5,830 nt of DNA from Alphaproteobacteria bacterium (lineage in GTDB: Bacteria; Pseudomonadota; Alphaproteobacteria; Reyranellales; Reyranellaceae), in the NCBI GenBank assembly GCA_013290035.1, contig JABCYT010000256.1, positions 1 to 5,830 of the forward strand, in the 5' to 3' direction. Positions 1-4,934 of this stretch are shown one piece after another. The notes under the pieces are model-generated. The model did not search any database. It was not told where the DNA came from and was given only the letters and a program-made list of their open reading frames with translations. Positions within the stretch are counted from its first letter, which is position 1, and every line of letters starts with the position of its first letter. A program made the position numbers and the translations under genes.

Positions 1-690
1 CAGGCGCTGGGCGGCGGCGTGCCGGCCGAGGGCACGTCGTGCCTGTGGAACCTGTTCGCGCTGGGCGGCCCCGGCCGCACCGACGGCGATCCGGCCGAGA
101 CCGTGAACGCCATCCCCTTCAACGTCATGAGCTTCCATGCCGGCGGCACCGGCGCGCGGCCGGGCAGCGACGGCCTCTCGGCCACCGCCTTTCCGAGCGG
201 CGTCAAGAACGTGCCGATCGAGGTCAACGAGGCGGTCTCGCCGGTCATCGTCTGGCGCAAGGAGTACCGCCAGGATTCCGGCGGCCCCGGCGAGTTCAGG
301 GGCGGGCTGGGCCAGATCATGGAAGTGGGCACGCTCGATCAGGCGCCGTTCGCCATCAGCGCCTACTACGACCGCATCGATCATCCGCCGCGCGGCCGCG
401 AAGGCGGCCAGAACGGCGCCGCCGGCACGCTCAAGCTCAAGTCGGGCGGCACCTTGCGCGGCATGGGCCAGCAGACCGTGGCGCAGAAGGATCGCGTGAT
501 CATCTCGATGCCGGGCGGCGGCGGGCTCGGCAATCCCCGCCGTCGCGCCGTCGAGGCGGTGGCGCAGGACGTGCGCGAGGGCTTCATCTCGGCCGAGGCG
601 GCGCGGCGCGACTACGGCGTGGCGGTGAGCGACGACGGCGCGGTCGACGCGGCCGAGACGGCCAGGCTGCGCGCGGTTGCGGCTGAGTAG
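1..690 (+). CDS. Hydantoinase B/oxoprolinase family protein, C-terminal part (5' truncated by window)
   Basis: The reading frame is open from base 1 and ends at TAG 688-690, giving 229 residues. It is the C-terminal part of a HyuB-type subunit; family members usually have about 520-600 residues, so more than half lies upstream of the window. Visible family features are the Gly-rich stretch GGTGARPGSDG (about residues 47-57), the block VNEAVSPVIVWRKEYRQDSG followed by GPGEFRGGLGQ (about 75-105), and the late glycine motif PGGGGLGNPRRR (about 171-182). Known relatives work with a HyuA-type ATPase subunit in ATP-dependent opening of hydantoins or 5-oxoproline, or in carboxylation of ketones (acetone or acetophenone carboxylases). 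The substrate cannot be read from this fragment. The next gene begins 33 bp downstream on the same strand, so the two are probably cotranscribed. The GTG at 19 is internal and not the true start. Confidence 0.9.
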   Translation, partial: QALGGGVPAEGTSCLWNLFALGGPGRTDGDPAETVNAIPFNVMSFHAGGTGARPGSDGLSATAFPSGVKNVPIEVNEAVSPVIVWRKEYRQDSGGPGEFRGGLGQIMEVGTLDQAPFAISAYYDRIDHPPRGREGGQNGAAGTLKLKSGGTLRGMGQQTVAQKDRVIISMPGGGGLGNPRRRAVEAVAQDVREGFISAEAARRDYGVAVSDDGAVDAAETARLRAVAAE

Positions 691-708
691 GCCCGCAAGC
701 AAGCCAAC

Positions 709-715
709 GGAGGAG
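709..715 (+). promoter_or_regulatory. Ribosome binding site of the LLM-class oxidoreductase
   Basis: GGAGGAG ends 8 nt before the ATG at 724, a near-perfect Shine-Dalgarno at good spacing. It fixes the start of the following gene and lies in the 33-bp gap after the hydantoinase B stop, as expected inside an operon. Confidence 0.8.
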
Positions 716-723
716 AGAGCGCG

Positions 724-1731
724 ATGCGTGTGAGTGCCGGCCTGCCGACCGGGATGGAAGGCCTGACCTATCCGATCCCGTTCTCCGATCCGGAGAACGT
801 GATCAAGATCGCCCAGGCGGCGGAGAAATTCGGCTACGATTCGGTGTGGGGCAACGACCACATGACGACGCAGAACTACGTGCGCGCCGAGTTCCCCGTG
901 CCGCCGCGCTTCTGGGAGCCGCTGATCACCTACGCCTTCGTGCTGTCGGAGACCACGACGATCAAGGTCGGCACCGGCGTGCTGGTGCTGCCGATGCGCC
1001 ACGACATCGTGGTGACCGCCAAGCAGATCGCCACCCTCGATCATTTCGGCAAGGGCCGCCTGGAAGTGGGCGTCGGCATCGGCGCCTATCGCGAGGAATT
1101 CAAGGCGCTGCAGCCCGACGCCAAAATGGATCGCGGCGACATCGTCGACGAGGGCCTGCAGGCGCTCAACCTGCTGTTCAAGGAGCGGGTCGCGAGCTTC
1201 GACGGCAAGTACTACAAGTTCCGCGACGTCGAGCTCTATCCCAAGCCGCTGCAGAAGCACATTCCGATCTATGTCGGCGGCAACAACCCCAACAACATCG
1301 TCCGCACCGTCAAATGGGCCGACGGCTGGCTGCCGGCCGGCATGCATGTCGACCGCGTGCGCGCCGGCGTGAAGACCTTGCACGAGATGGCCGAGCAGGC
1401 CGGGCGCGATCCCAGGACCATCGAGGTCTGCCCGCAATTCGTCGTGCATGTCGGCAAGACGCACCAGGCCGCGGTCGAAAGCTTCCGCAAGAGCCAGATG
1501 AACAAGCACCTGGTGTCGCTTGCCAAGTCGACGCTGAAGGGCCAGGGCGCGGCCAGCCACGAGGACATCAACCTGATCGGCACGCCGGCCGAGATCGTCG
1601 ACAAGGCCAACGCCTTCCGCGAAGCCGGCGTCACGCATCTGCTCGGTCTCTACTTCGCGGCCAACTCGGTGCAGGAGCTTTTGGACCAGATGCAGGTCTT
1701 CGGTGAAGAGGTGACGCCCAAGATCAAGTGA
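724..1731 (+). CDS. LLM class (luciferase-like) flavin- or F420-dependent oxidoreductase
   Basis: This 335-residue protein has the full length of a bacterial luciferase-like monooxygenase-fold (TIM barrel) oxidoreductase. Family signatures are visible in order: DPENVIKIAQAAEKFGYDSVWGNDH (about 22-46), the strand and helix IKVGTGVLVLPMRHDIVVTAKQIATLD (about 80-106), the hallmark GKGRLEVGVGIGAYREEF (109-126), the helix-strand segment around YPKPLQKHIPIYVGGNN (172-188), and GTPAEIVDKANAFREAGVTHL (286-306) near the C-terminus. Members use reduced FMN or coenzyme F420 in the cytoplasm for monooxygenation or hydride transfer. The region around GVGIGAYREEF is the type seen in the subgroup annotated as F420-dependent, but cofactor and substrate are not settled by sequence reading. 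The start is supported by GGAGGAG at 709-715. It sits just after a hydantoinase B/oxoprolinase gene, which suggests joint action in breaking down a cyclic amide, ketone or other small organic compound. It is complete, with no frameshift. Confidence 0.93.
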   Translation: MRVSAGLPTGMEGLTYPIPFSDPENVIKIAQAAEKFGYDSVWGNDHMTTQNYVRAEFPVPPRFWEPLITYAFVLSETTTIKVGTGVLVLPMRHDIVVTAKQIATLDHFGKGRLEVGVGIGAYREEFKALQPDAKMDRGDIVDEGLQALNLLFKERVASFDGKYYKFRDVELYPKPLQKHIPIYVGGNNPNNIVRTVKWADGWLPAGMHVDRVRAGVKTLHEMAEQAGRDPRTIEVCPQFVVHVGKTHQAAVESFRKSQMNKHLVSLAKSTLKGQGAASHEDINLIGTPAEIVDKANAFREAGVTHLLGLYFAANSVQELLDQMQVFGEEVTPKIK

Positions 1732-1792
1732 CCGGCTTTCGGCAGGGTTAGCGCAGTTTGCGCAGGCCTGTTTCGCTGCGTTTCTGGCCTTC

Positions 1793-1808
1793 TGTCCGAT
1801 TTCGGACA
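1793..1808. promoter_or_regulatory. CRP/FNR-like palindromic operator upstream of the Crp/Fnr-family gene
   Basis: TGTCCGATTTCGGACA is a perfect inverted repeat with 7-bp arms and a 2-bp centre. Written as TGTCC-N6-GGACA it has the same 16-bp geometry as the E. coli CRP site (TGTGA-N6-TCACA), with the outer TGT/ACA kept and the inner bases changed. It lies 56 bp before the ATG of a Crp/Fnr-family regulator, so an autoregulatory operator is the natural reading. It overlaps a possible -35 element. It could also fold as a 6-bp RNA hairpin, but no T-run follows, so a terminator is unlikely. The repeat is directly seen; the binding protein is inferred. Confidence 0.55.
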
Positions 1809-1831
1809 TAGCCTGCCAGAGGGAGTATGGT
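1803..1831 (+). promoter_or_regulatory. Possible sigma70-type promoter of the Crp/Fnr-family gene
   Basis: CGGACA (1803-1808) and TATGGT (1826-1831) each match four of six bases of the -35 and -10 consensus and are separated by 17 bp. A transcript starting near 1838 would have a leader of about 27 nt before the ATG at 1865. The -35 element lies inside the right arm of the palindrome at 1793-1808, so a protein bound there would touch RNA polymerase. Such short matches occur by chance, so this is only a candidate. Confidence 0.3.
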
Positions 1832-1864
1832 GTTTCGGCGCAATCGCGCGCCGAGGGCACCGCC

Positions 1865-2548
1865 ATGGAAGAGATCGTCAAGTCCCGCAACGGTAACCCC
1901 ACCAACGGCAAGGCCGCCTTCGATCCCAAGGCGTTTCTCGCCACGGTCAGCCACGGCCGCACGGTGTCCGATTATCGCCAGGGCGACGTCGTCTTCCTGC
2001 AGGCGAGCCCGGCCGACTCCGTGTTCTACGTCCAGAAGGGCAGGATCAAGATCGTGGTGGCGTCCAAGCAGGGCAAGGAAGCGGTGGTGGCGATCCTCGG
2101 GCCGGGCGAGTTCTTCGGCGAGGGCTGCCTGATCGGCCAGCCGCTGCGCCTGTCGACCGCCCGGGCCATGGTCGGGAGCGAAGTAACGCGGGTGACGAAG
2201 GCGGAGATGATCCGTGTCCTGCACGCCGAGCCGGCGTTTGGCGAGCTGTTCACGGCCCACCTGCTGACCCGCAACAGCCGGGTCGAGGAGGATCTTGTCG
2301 ATCAGCTCTTCAACTCGAGCGAAAAGCGCCTGGCCCGCACGCTGCTCATCCTGGCGAATTTCGGCAAGGACGGCGGCCCACAGCCGATCGCAACCCCGAT
2401 CAGCCAGGAGACGCTGGCCGAGATCATCGGCACGACACGTTCCCGGGTCAGTCAATTCATGAACAAGTTCAGGAAGCTGGGGTTCATCGACTACAACGGC
2501 CACCTGGAAGTCCACTCCTCGCTGCTGAGCGTCGTCCTGCGCGAATAG
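1865..2548 (+). CDS. Crp/Fnr family transcriptional regulator
   Basis: This is a 227-residue cytoplasmic DNA-binding protein with the usual two-domain layout. The N-terminal cyclic-nucleotide-binding-type beta barrel (about 20-120) contains YRQGDVVFLQASPADSVFYVQKGRIKI (37-63) and the loop GPGEFFGEGCLIGQ (79-92). A long dimerisation helix follows (about 122-150), then a winged helix-turn-helix: ISQETLAEIIG (179-189) and recognition helix TTRSRVSQFMNKFRKLGF (190-207). By alignment with E. coli CRP, Glu86 matches E72, but the phosphate-binding Arg82 position is not Arg (Leu96/Ser97). In the recognition helix, R180 is kept while E181 is Ser and R185 is Gln. There is no FNR-type Cys cluster; the only Cys is residue 88. 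Ligand and target are therefore unclear. The ATG at 1865 is preceded by GAGGG (1853-1857) at 7 nt, and no better in-frame start exists. The palindrome at 1793-1808 suggests autoregulation. The gene ends before a strong hairpin terminator. Confidence 0.93.
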   Translation: MEEIVKSRNGNPTNGKAAFDPKAFLATVSHGRTVSDYRQGDVVFLQASPADSVFYVQKGRIKIVVASKQGKEAVVAILGPGEFFGEGCLIGQPLRLSTARAMVGSEVTRVTKAEMIRVLHAEPAFGELFTAHLLTRNSRVEEDLVDQLFNSSEKRLARTLLILANFGKDGGPQPIATPISQETLAEIIGTTRSRVSQFMNKFRKLGFIDYNGHLEVHSSLLSVVLRE

Positions 2549-2600
2549 CCTCCCAGGCGCCCGCGACGATTCGTGCCCTGATCAATAGCGCGCACGCAAG

Positions 2601-2628
2601 AACGGCGGCCCGAGGGGCCGCCGTTTCC
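2601..2628. terminator. Bidirectional intrinsic terminator between convergent genes
   Basis: AACGGCGGCC (2601-2610) pairs perfectly with GGCCGCCGTT (2616-2625) around a 5-nt loop, giving a GC-rich 10-bp stem. On the + strand the stem runs into TTT at 2624-2626; on the minus strand it runs into TTCTTG. It lies about 50 bp after the Crp/Fnr-family stop and 20 bp after the stop of the minus-strand small secreted protein gene, as expected for a shared terminator of converging transcripts. The T-runs are short, as is common in high-GC genomes. Confidence 0.75.
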
Positions 2629-2646
2629 CTGCGCGAATGGGCTCGC

Positions 2647-2916
2647 CTAGAAGAGCCGAATCGAAATGCCCGGCGTGCTGTTGCCGTCGTAGTACACCGG
2701 CGGCGGCTGGTAGCCGTAGTTGTACGGCGTGCTGTAGACCACCGGCGGCGGCTGATAGTTGTAGCCGTTGGTGTGGTTCTCCCATTGGCGGTTGTCTTGC
2801 TGGTATTGGCCGTTGCCGTACCAGCGTGCGCTGGCCGGACCGGCCAGGACGCCAAGAGCGAGCATCGCCCCCAGCGCGAGGCCTGCGACGGCCGTGGTCT
2901 GCTTGATGCAAGTCAT
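2647..2916 (-). CDS. Small secreted Tyr/Asn/Gln/Pro-rich protein
   Basis: This encodes an 89-residue exported protein of unknown function. Residues 1-30 form a clear Sec signal peptide: Lys5, a hydrophobic core about 9-25, and a PASA cleavage motif ending at Ala30. The mature part is only about 59 residues, rich in Tyr, Asn, Gln and Pro, and has no Cys. It contains an internal duplication, YNYQPPPVVY (52-61) and YGYQPPPVYY (67-76), and ends in a short beta-like tail, GISIRLF. The Cys at position 3 precedes the hydrophobic core, so this is not a lipoprotein lipobox. The start is fixed by AGGAGG (minus strand, 2928-2923) six nt before the ATG. That Shine-Dalgarno overlaps the stop codon of the LTxxQ-family gene upstream, so the two form a tight operon and may be translationally coupled. 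Similar short YQPPPVVY-type exported proteins are common in alphaproteobacteria, to my knowledge without an assigned function. A disordered periplasmic or surface role is a guess. Confidence 0.82.
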   Translation of the reverse strand: MTCIKQTTAVAGLALGAMLALGVLAGPASARWYGNGQYQQDNRQWENHTNGYNYQPPPVVYSTPYNYGYQPPPVYYDGNSTPGISIRLF

Positions 2917-2922
2917 TTTGGG

Positions 2923-2928
2923 CCTCCT
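2923..2928 (-). promoter_or_regulatory. Ribosome binding site overlapping the upstream stop codon
   Basis: On the minus strand AGGAGG lies six nt before the ATG of the small secreted protein. Its first bases are shared with the TAG stop (2929-2927) of the upstream LTxxQ-family gene. The overlap lets ribosomes ending on the first gene reach the second start directly, which implies linked production of both exported proteins. Confidence 0.75.
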
Positions 2929-3424
2929 AGCCGTGCGCCGGTGCGCTGCCGAACGTCATGAACACCTGGTCGGCGTTCTTCTGCTGGTCGGCCGGCATCG
3001 AGTTGTAGAGCGACTTGAAAGCCGAGGTCAGGTTCTTCAGCCCGTCGAGACGGACCTTGGTGAACTCCTCATAGGTGTTGAGGTCGTCCACCGCGGTCAT
3101 GCTGGCCGGCGCGATGGCCCGCTTGGCCTGCACCAGCTTGTCCATGGCGGTGGCATTGTCGCGCATCGCCGTGGCGACAGTGCCCCACTTGGCTTCCTGG
3201 TCAGGCGTGATCTTGAGCGCGGTCTTCAGGGTCGTGATGCGCTGCTCGACGCTCTCGGGCTTGTTGCTGGTGGCGGCCGCGGCGGCCGGGGGCTTTTGTG
3301 CCGGCGCCTGCGCCGCCACGGGGCCGAGCGAGCCGGCGAGGAAGGTCGTGCCCAACAGGGTGGCGACGGCAAGCGAACGCACGACGGGCGCAAGCCGCGG
3401 GATCGGGCGAAACAAGGGGAACAT
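2927..3424 (-). CDS. Spy/CpxP-like LTxxQ-motif periplasmic protein
   Basis: The protein has 165 residues from the ATG at 3424-3422. The N-terminus has basic residues (Arg6, Arg10, Arg16), a hydrophobic segment about 17-33 and a likely cleavage near AAQA (37-40), so it is exported to the periplasm. An Ala/Pro-rich linker (about 40-55) precedes a helical domain. The two LTxxQ-type motifs of the Spy/CpxP family are visible as LKITPDQEAKW (70-80) and SMPADQQKNADQVF (142-155). The helix between them, RDNATAMDKLVQAKRA (88-103), also fits the family. Spy and CpxP are small helical chaperones or stress-sensor regulators of the periplasm; whether this one is a chaperone is inferred. The open frame extends upstream to 3565, but that extension is Arg-rich and would bury the signal peptide inside the protein. 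AAAGGA (minus strand, 3436-3431) six nt before the 3424 ATG supports the shorter start. It is the first gene of a two-gene operon, divergent from a histidine kinase. Confidence 0.85.
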   Translation of the reverse strand: MFPLFRPIPRLAPVVRSLAVATLLGTTFLAGSLGPVAAQAPAQKPPAAAAATSNKPESVEQRITTLKTALKITPDQEAKWGTVATAMRDNATAMDKLVQAKRAIAPASMTAVDDLNTYEEFTKVRLDGLKNLTSAFKSLYNSMPADQQKNADQVFMTFGSAPAHG

Positions 3425-3695
3425 GGGTTTTCCTTTGGAAAGCGACGTGGCCGTCACGCGCTGGCGAATGTCCGAGCGAGTGGGCCGCCCATGGTGAACG
3501 CCGCGAAGGGCGCATGGTTGCGGAACACCCAACTTTTCATCGTCTGAGGCGATCAGCCTTCCCATGTATCCCCTGAAGGTTTCGCAACCTGTTCAATAGA
3601 GAACAGCTGCCTCCTCCGCCGCGGTCTAGCCTGTCCCAGGTGCCGCGCGTGTAGGGGCCTGTATTCCGCGGCATCCCGCCTTGGGGGGCGGAGCC
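3425..3695. other. Divergent intergenic region between the LTxxQ-family gene and the histidine kinase gene
   Basis: This 271-bp stretch must hold the promoters of both the minus-strand exported-protein operon and the plus-strand kinase gene. I see no coding sequence that I trust in it. It contains two inverted repeats side by side: AGGTT-TCGC-AACCT (3577-3590) and the longer CTGTTC-N6-GAACAG (3589-3606). I could not find a convincing -35/-10 pair or a GGAAC-N16/18-CGTT EcfG-type general stress promoter on either strand. The longest open frames crossing it are composition-driven. Confidence 0.6.
3589..3606. promoter_or_regulatory. Inverted-repeat operator candidate in the divergent promoter region
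   Basis: CTGTTCAATAGAGAACAG is a perfect inverted repeat with 6-bp arms and a 6-bp spacer. Its core, TGTTC-N6-GAACA, has the same length and outer bases as TGTCC-N6-GGACA found before the Crp/Fnr-family gene. Its centre is about 98 bp before the kinase ATG and about 174 bp before the LTxxQ-family ATG, so it could act on either promoter. It does not fit the alphaproteobacterial LexA box (GTTC-N7-GTTC). The repeat is seen directly; its function and binding protein are inferred. Confidence 0.5.
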
Positions 3696-4931
3696 ATGCT
3701 GCATCTGGTCAAACCCGCCGAGGACGACGGTCTCGACATTCTCGTATCCGCCGCCGCCGTGGCGATGGACGACGAACGCCCGCGCCTTGCGGCGCTGATG
3801 CGCTACGAGATCCTCGATACTGCGCCCGAAGCCGCCTGCGACCGCATCACCGCGCTGGCCGCGGATCTGTTCAACGTCCCGATCTCGATCATCGGCTTCG
3901 CCGACCGCGACCGCATCTGGTTCAAGTCGCATCATGGTCTCGCGGCGACCGAAGTCGAGCGCGCTGCGGCAGGCGGCGCCGTGTTGCCCTCGATCGGCTT
4001 CACGCTTCCATCCGGTGCGAAGACCGACGTCTGGTCGACCGACATTGGATCCACCGACACTCGCTCGACCGACGTTCGAATCACCGAACTTCGCTCCATC
4101 GCCAGCCCCCACGTCTTGGGTGAATCCCGGCGGCGGTTTTGCATCGCCGTGCCGTTGCGCACCGCCGACGGCTTCGATCTCGGCACGCTGTGCGTGATGG
4201 ACAGCCAGCCCATACCGGTCGACGCCAGGCGTATCCGCCAGCTCGAGACGCTGGCGGCGATCGTGATGGATCAGCTCGAGGTGCGCCTGGCGGCCCGTCG
4301 CGCCGCCGCCCAGTCGGTGATCATGGCCGGCGAGAACGATCACCGCACGATGAACAGCCTGCAGTTCGTCGCCAGCCTGTTGAACCTGCAGAGCCGCGCC
4401 GTGCGCTCGACCGAAGCGGCGGGCCAGTTGACGGCCGCGGCCAATCGCGTCTCCGCCGTGGCGCGCGTGCATCGGACGTTCGCCGCCGAGCCGAACGCCG
4501 AGCGCCTGCCGATCCTGGCCTATCTCCGCCGCTTGTGCGGCGAGCTCGCCGACATCCTGGAGACCTCCGTCGACATCGAGGGCATCGAGGCGGGCATCCC
4601 GACGGAGCAAATCCTGGCCCTGGGACTGATCGTCAACGAGCTCGTCAGCAACGCCAAGAAGCACGGCGCGGGGACGATCAAGGTCACCTTCAGGACCGCC
4701 GGCCTGGGCGAGTACGAGCTTGCCGTTCTCGACGAAGGCAAGGGCCTGCCCGAGGGCTTCGCACCCGACCGGCACGCCACCGGCAGCCTCGGCATGAAGC
4801 TGGTGGCTCTGCTGGCCAGTCAGCTCGGCGGCAGGCTCTCGGCCGGCGCCAACCCGGCGGGCCGCGGGGCCTGCTTCAGCGTCACGTTTCCAGCGGCGCA
4901 ACCGGGAAACCAGACGACGAGGAGCCCGTAA
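3696..4931 (+). CDS. GAF domain sensor histidine kinase (HisKA_2/HATPase type)
   Basis: The protein has 411 residues and no transmembrane segment, so it is a cytoplasmic sensor kinase. A GAF sensor domain spans about 27-195, opening with DERPRLAALMRYEILDTAPE and closing with RFCIAVPLRTADGF and LGTLCVMDS (147-170). The HisKA_2 phosphoacceptor segment follows: ENDHRTMNSLQFVASLLNLQSR (213-234), with His216 the likely phosphorylated residue, and NRVSAVARVHRTF (250-262). The ATPase domain has the N-box LIVNELVSNAKKHG (311-324; Asn314, Asn319), the G1 box VLDEGKGLPEG (344-354; Asp346) and the G2-like GSLGMKLVALLASQLGGR (363-380). The GAF domain carries an odd array of five TDxxS pentapeptides at 110-134. 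ATG 3696 follows a GGGGGG run (3683-3688) at 7 nt; an in-frame TTG at 3681 lacks a Shine-Dalgarno, and Met24 is an alternative start. No response regulator is present in the window, so it looks orphan here. Signal and target are unknown. Confidence 0.9.
   Translation: MLHLVKPAEDDGLDILVSAAAVAMDDERPRLAALMRYEILDTAPEAACDRITALAADLFNVPISIIGFADRDRIWFKSHHGLAATEVERAAAGGAVLPSIGFTLPSGAKTDVWSTDIGSTDTRSTDVRITELRSIASPHVLGESRRRFCIAVPLRTADGFDLGTLCVMDSQPIPVDARRIRQLETLAAIVMDQLEVRLAARRAAAQSVIMAGENDHRTMNSLQFVASLLNLQSRAVRSTEAAGQLTAAANRVSAVARVHRTFAAEPNAERLPILAYLRRLCGELADILETSVDIEGIEAGIPTEQILALGLIVNELVSNAKKHGAGTIKVTFRTAGLGEYELAVLDEGKGLPEGFAPDRHATGSLGMKLVALLASQLGGRLSAGANPAGRGACFSVTFPAAQPGNQTTRSP
4023..4097 (+). repeat. 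Five tandem 15-bp repeats within the kinase GAF domain
   Basis: Five consecutive 15-bp units each begin with ACCGA and encode TDVWS, TDIGS, TDTRS, TDVRI and TELRS (residues 110-134). The first five bases are identical in all units, while later positions vary and several third positions are A or T (att, gga, act, gtt, cga, gaa, ctt), unlike the strongly GC3 codons around them. The amino-acid pattern (T, D/E, V/I/L/T, x, S) resembles pentapeptide-repeat units, though five are very few. The array occupies the part of the GAF domain that in relatives reads roughly as VVPDTLADPRFADNP. Confidence 0.75.
4919..4924 (+). promoter_or_regulatory. Ribosome binding site for the ExoD-like gene, inside the kinase 3' end
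   Basis: GAGGAG lies within the last codons of the kinase gene and ends 10 nt before the TTG at 4935. It is the only good Shine-Dalgarno near the beginning of the ExoD-like frame, so it favours the TTG start over GTG 4992 or GTG 5010. It also points to translational coupling with the kinase. Confidence 0.5.
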
Positions 4932-4934
4932 CGG

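Noticed and set aside
1751..1763. Hairpin GCGCA-GTT-TGCGC after the LLM-class oxidoreductase as a terminator
   Set aside because: The stem is only 5 bp and no T-run follows, so it is too weak to call, although a terminator would be expected in this gap.
1827..2132. A plus-strand frame starting at ATG 1827 behind GAGGGAG
   Set aside because: The purine run is only 1 nt from the ATG, the frame is different from the Crp/Fnr frame and its translation is Arg/Ser/Pro low-complexity.
1748..2515. A 255-codon minus-strand open frame antisense to the Crp/Fnr gene
   Set aside because: It mirrors codons of an unmistakable Crp/Fnr protein; composition is typical of an antisense shadow and no domain is seen.
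2768..3547. A 259-codon plus-strand open frame across the two exported-protein genes
   Set aside because: It is antisense to two genes that have signal peptides, good ribosome binding sites and family motifs; its own translation shows low-complexity Gly/Arg/His composition.
3425..3565. N-terminal extension of the LTxxQ-family protein by 47 residues
   Set aside because: It would place the signal peptide internally, and AAAGGA at ideal spacing supports the start at 3424.
3577..3590. AGGTT-TCGC-AACCT inverted repeat as an independent operator or terminator
   Set aside because: The arms are only 5 bp, no T-run follows, and it overlaps the stronger repeat at 3589-3606; chance is plausible.
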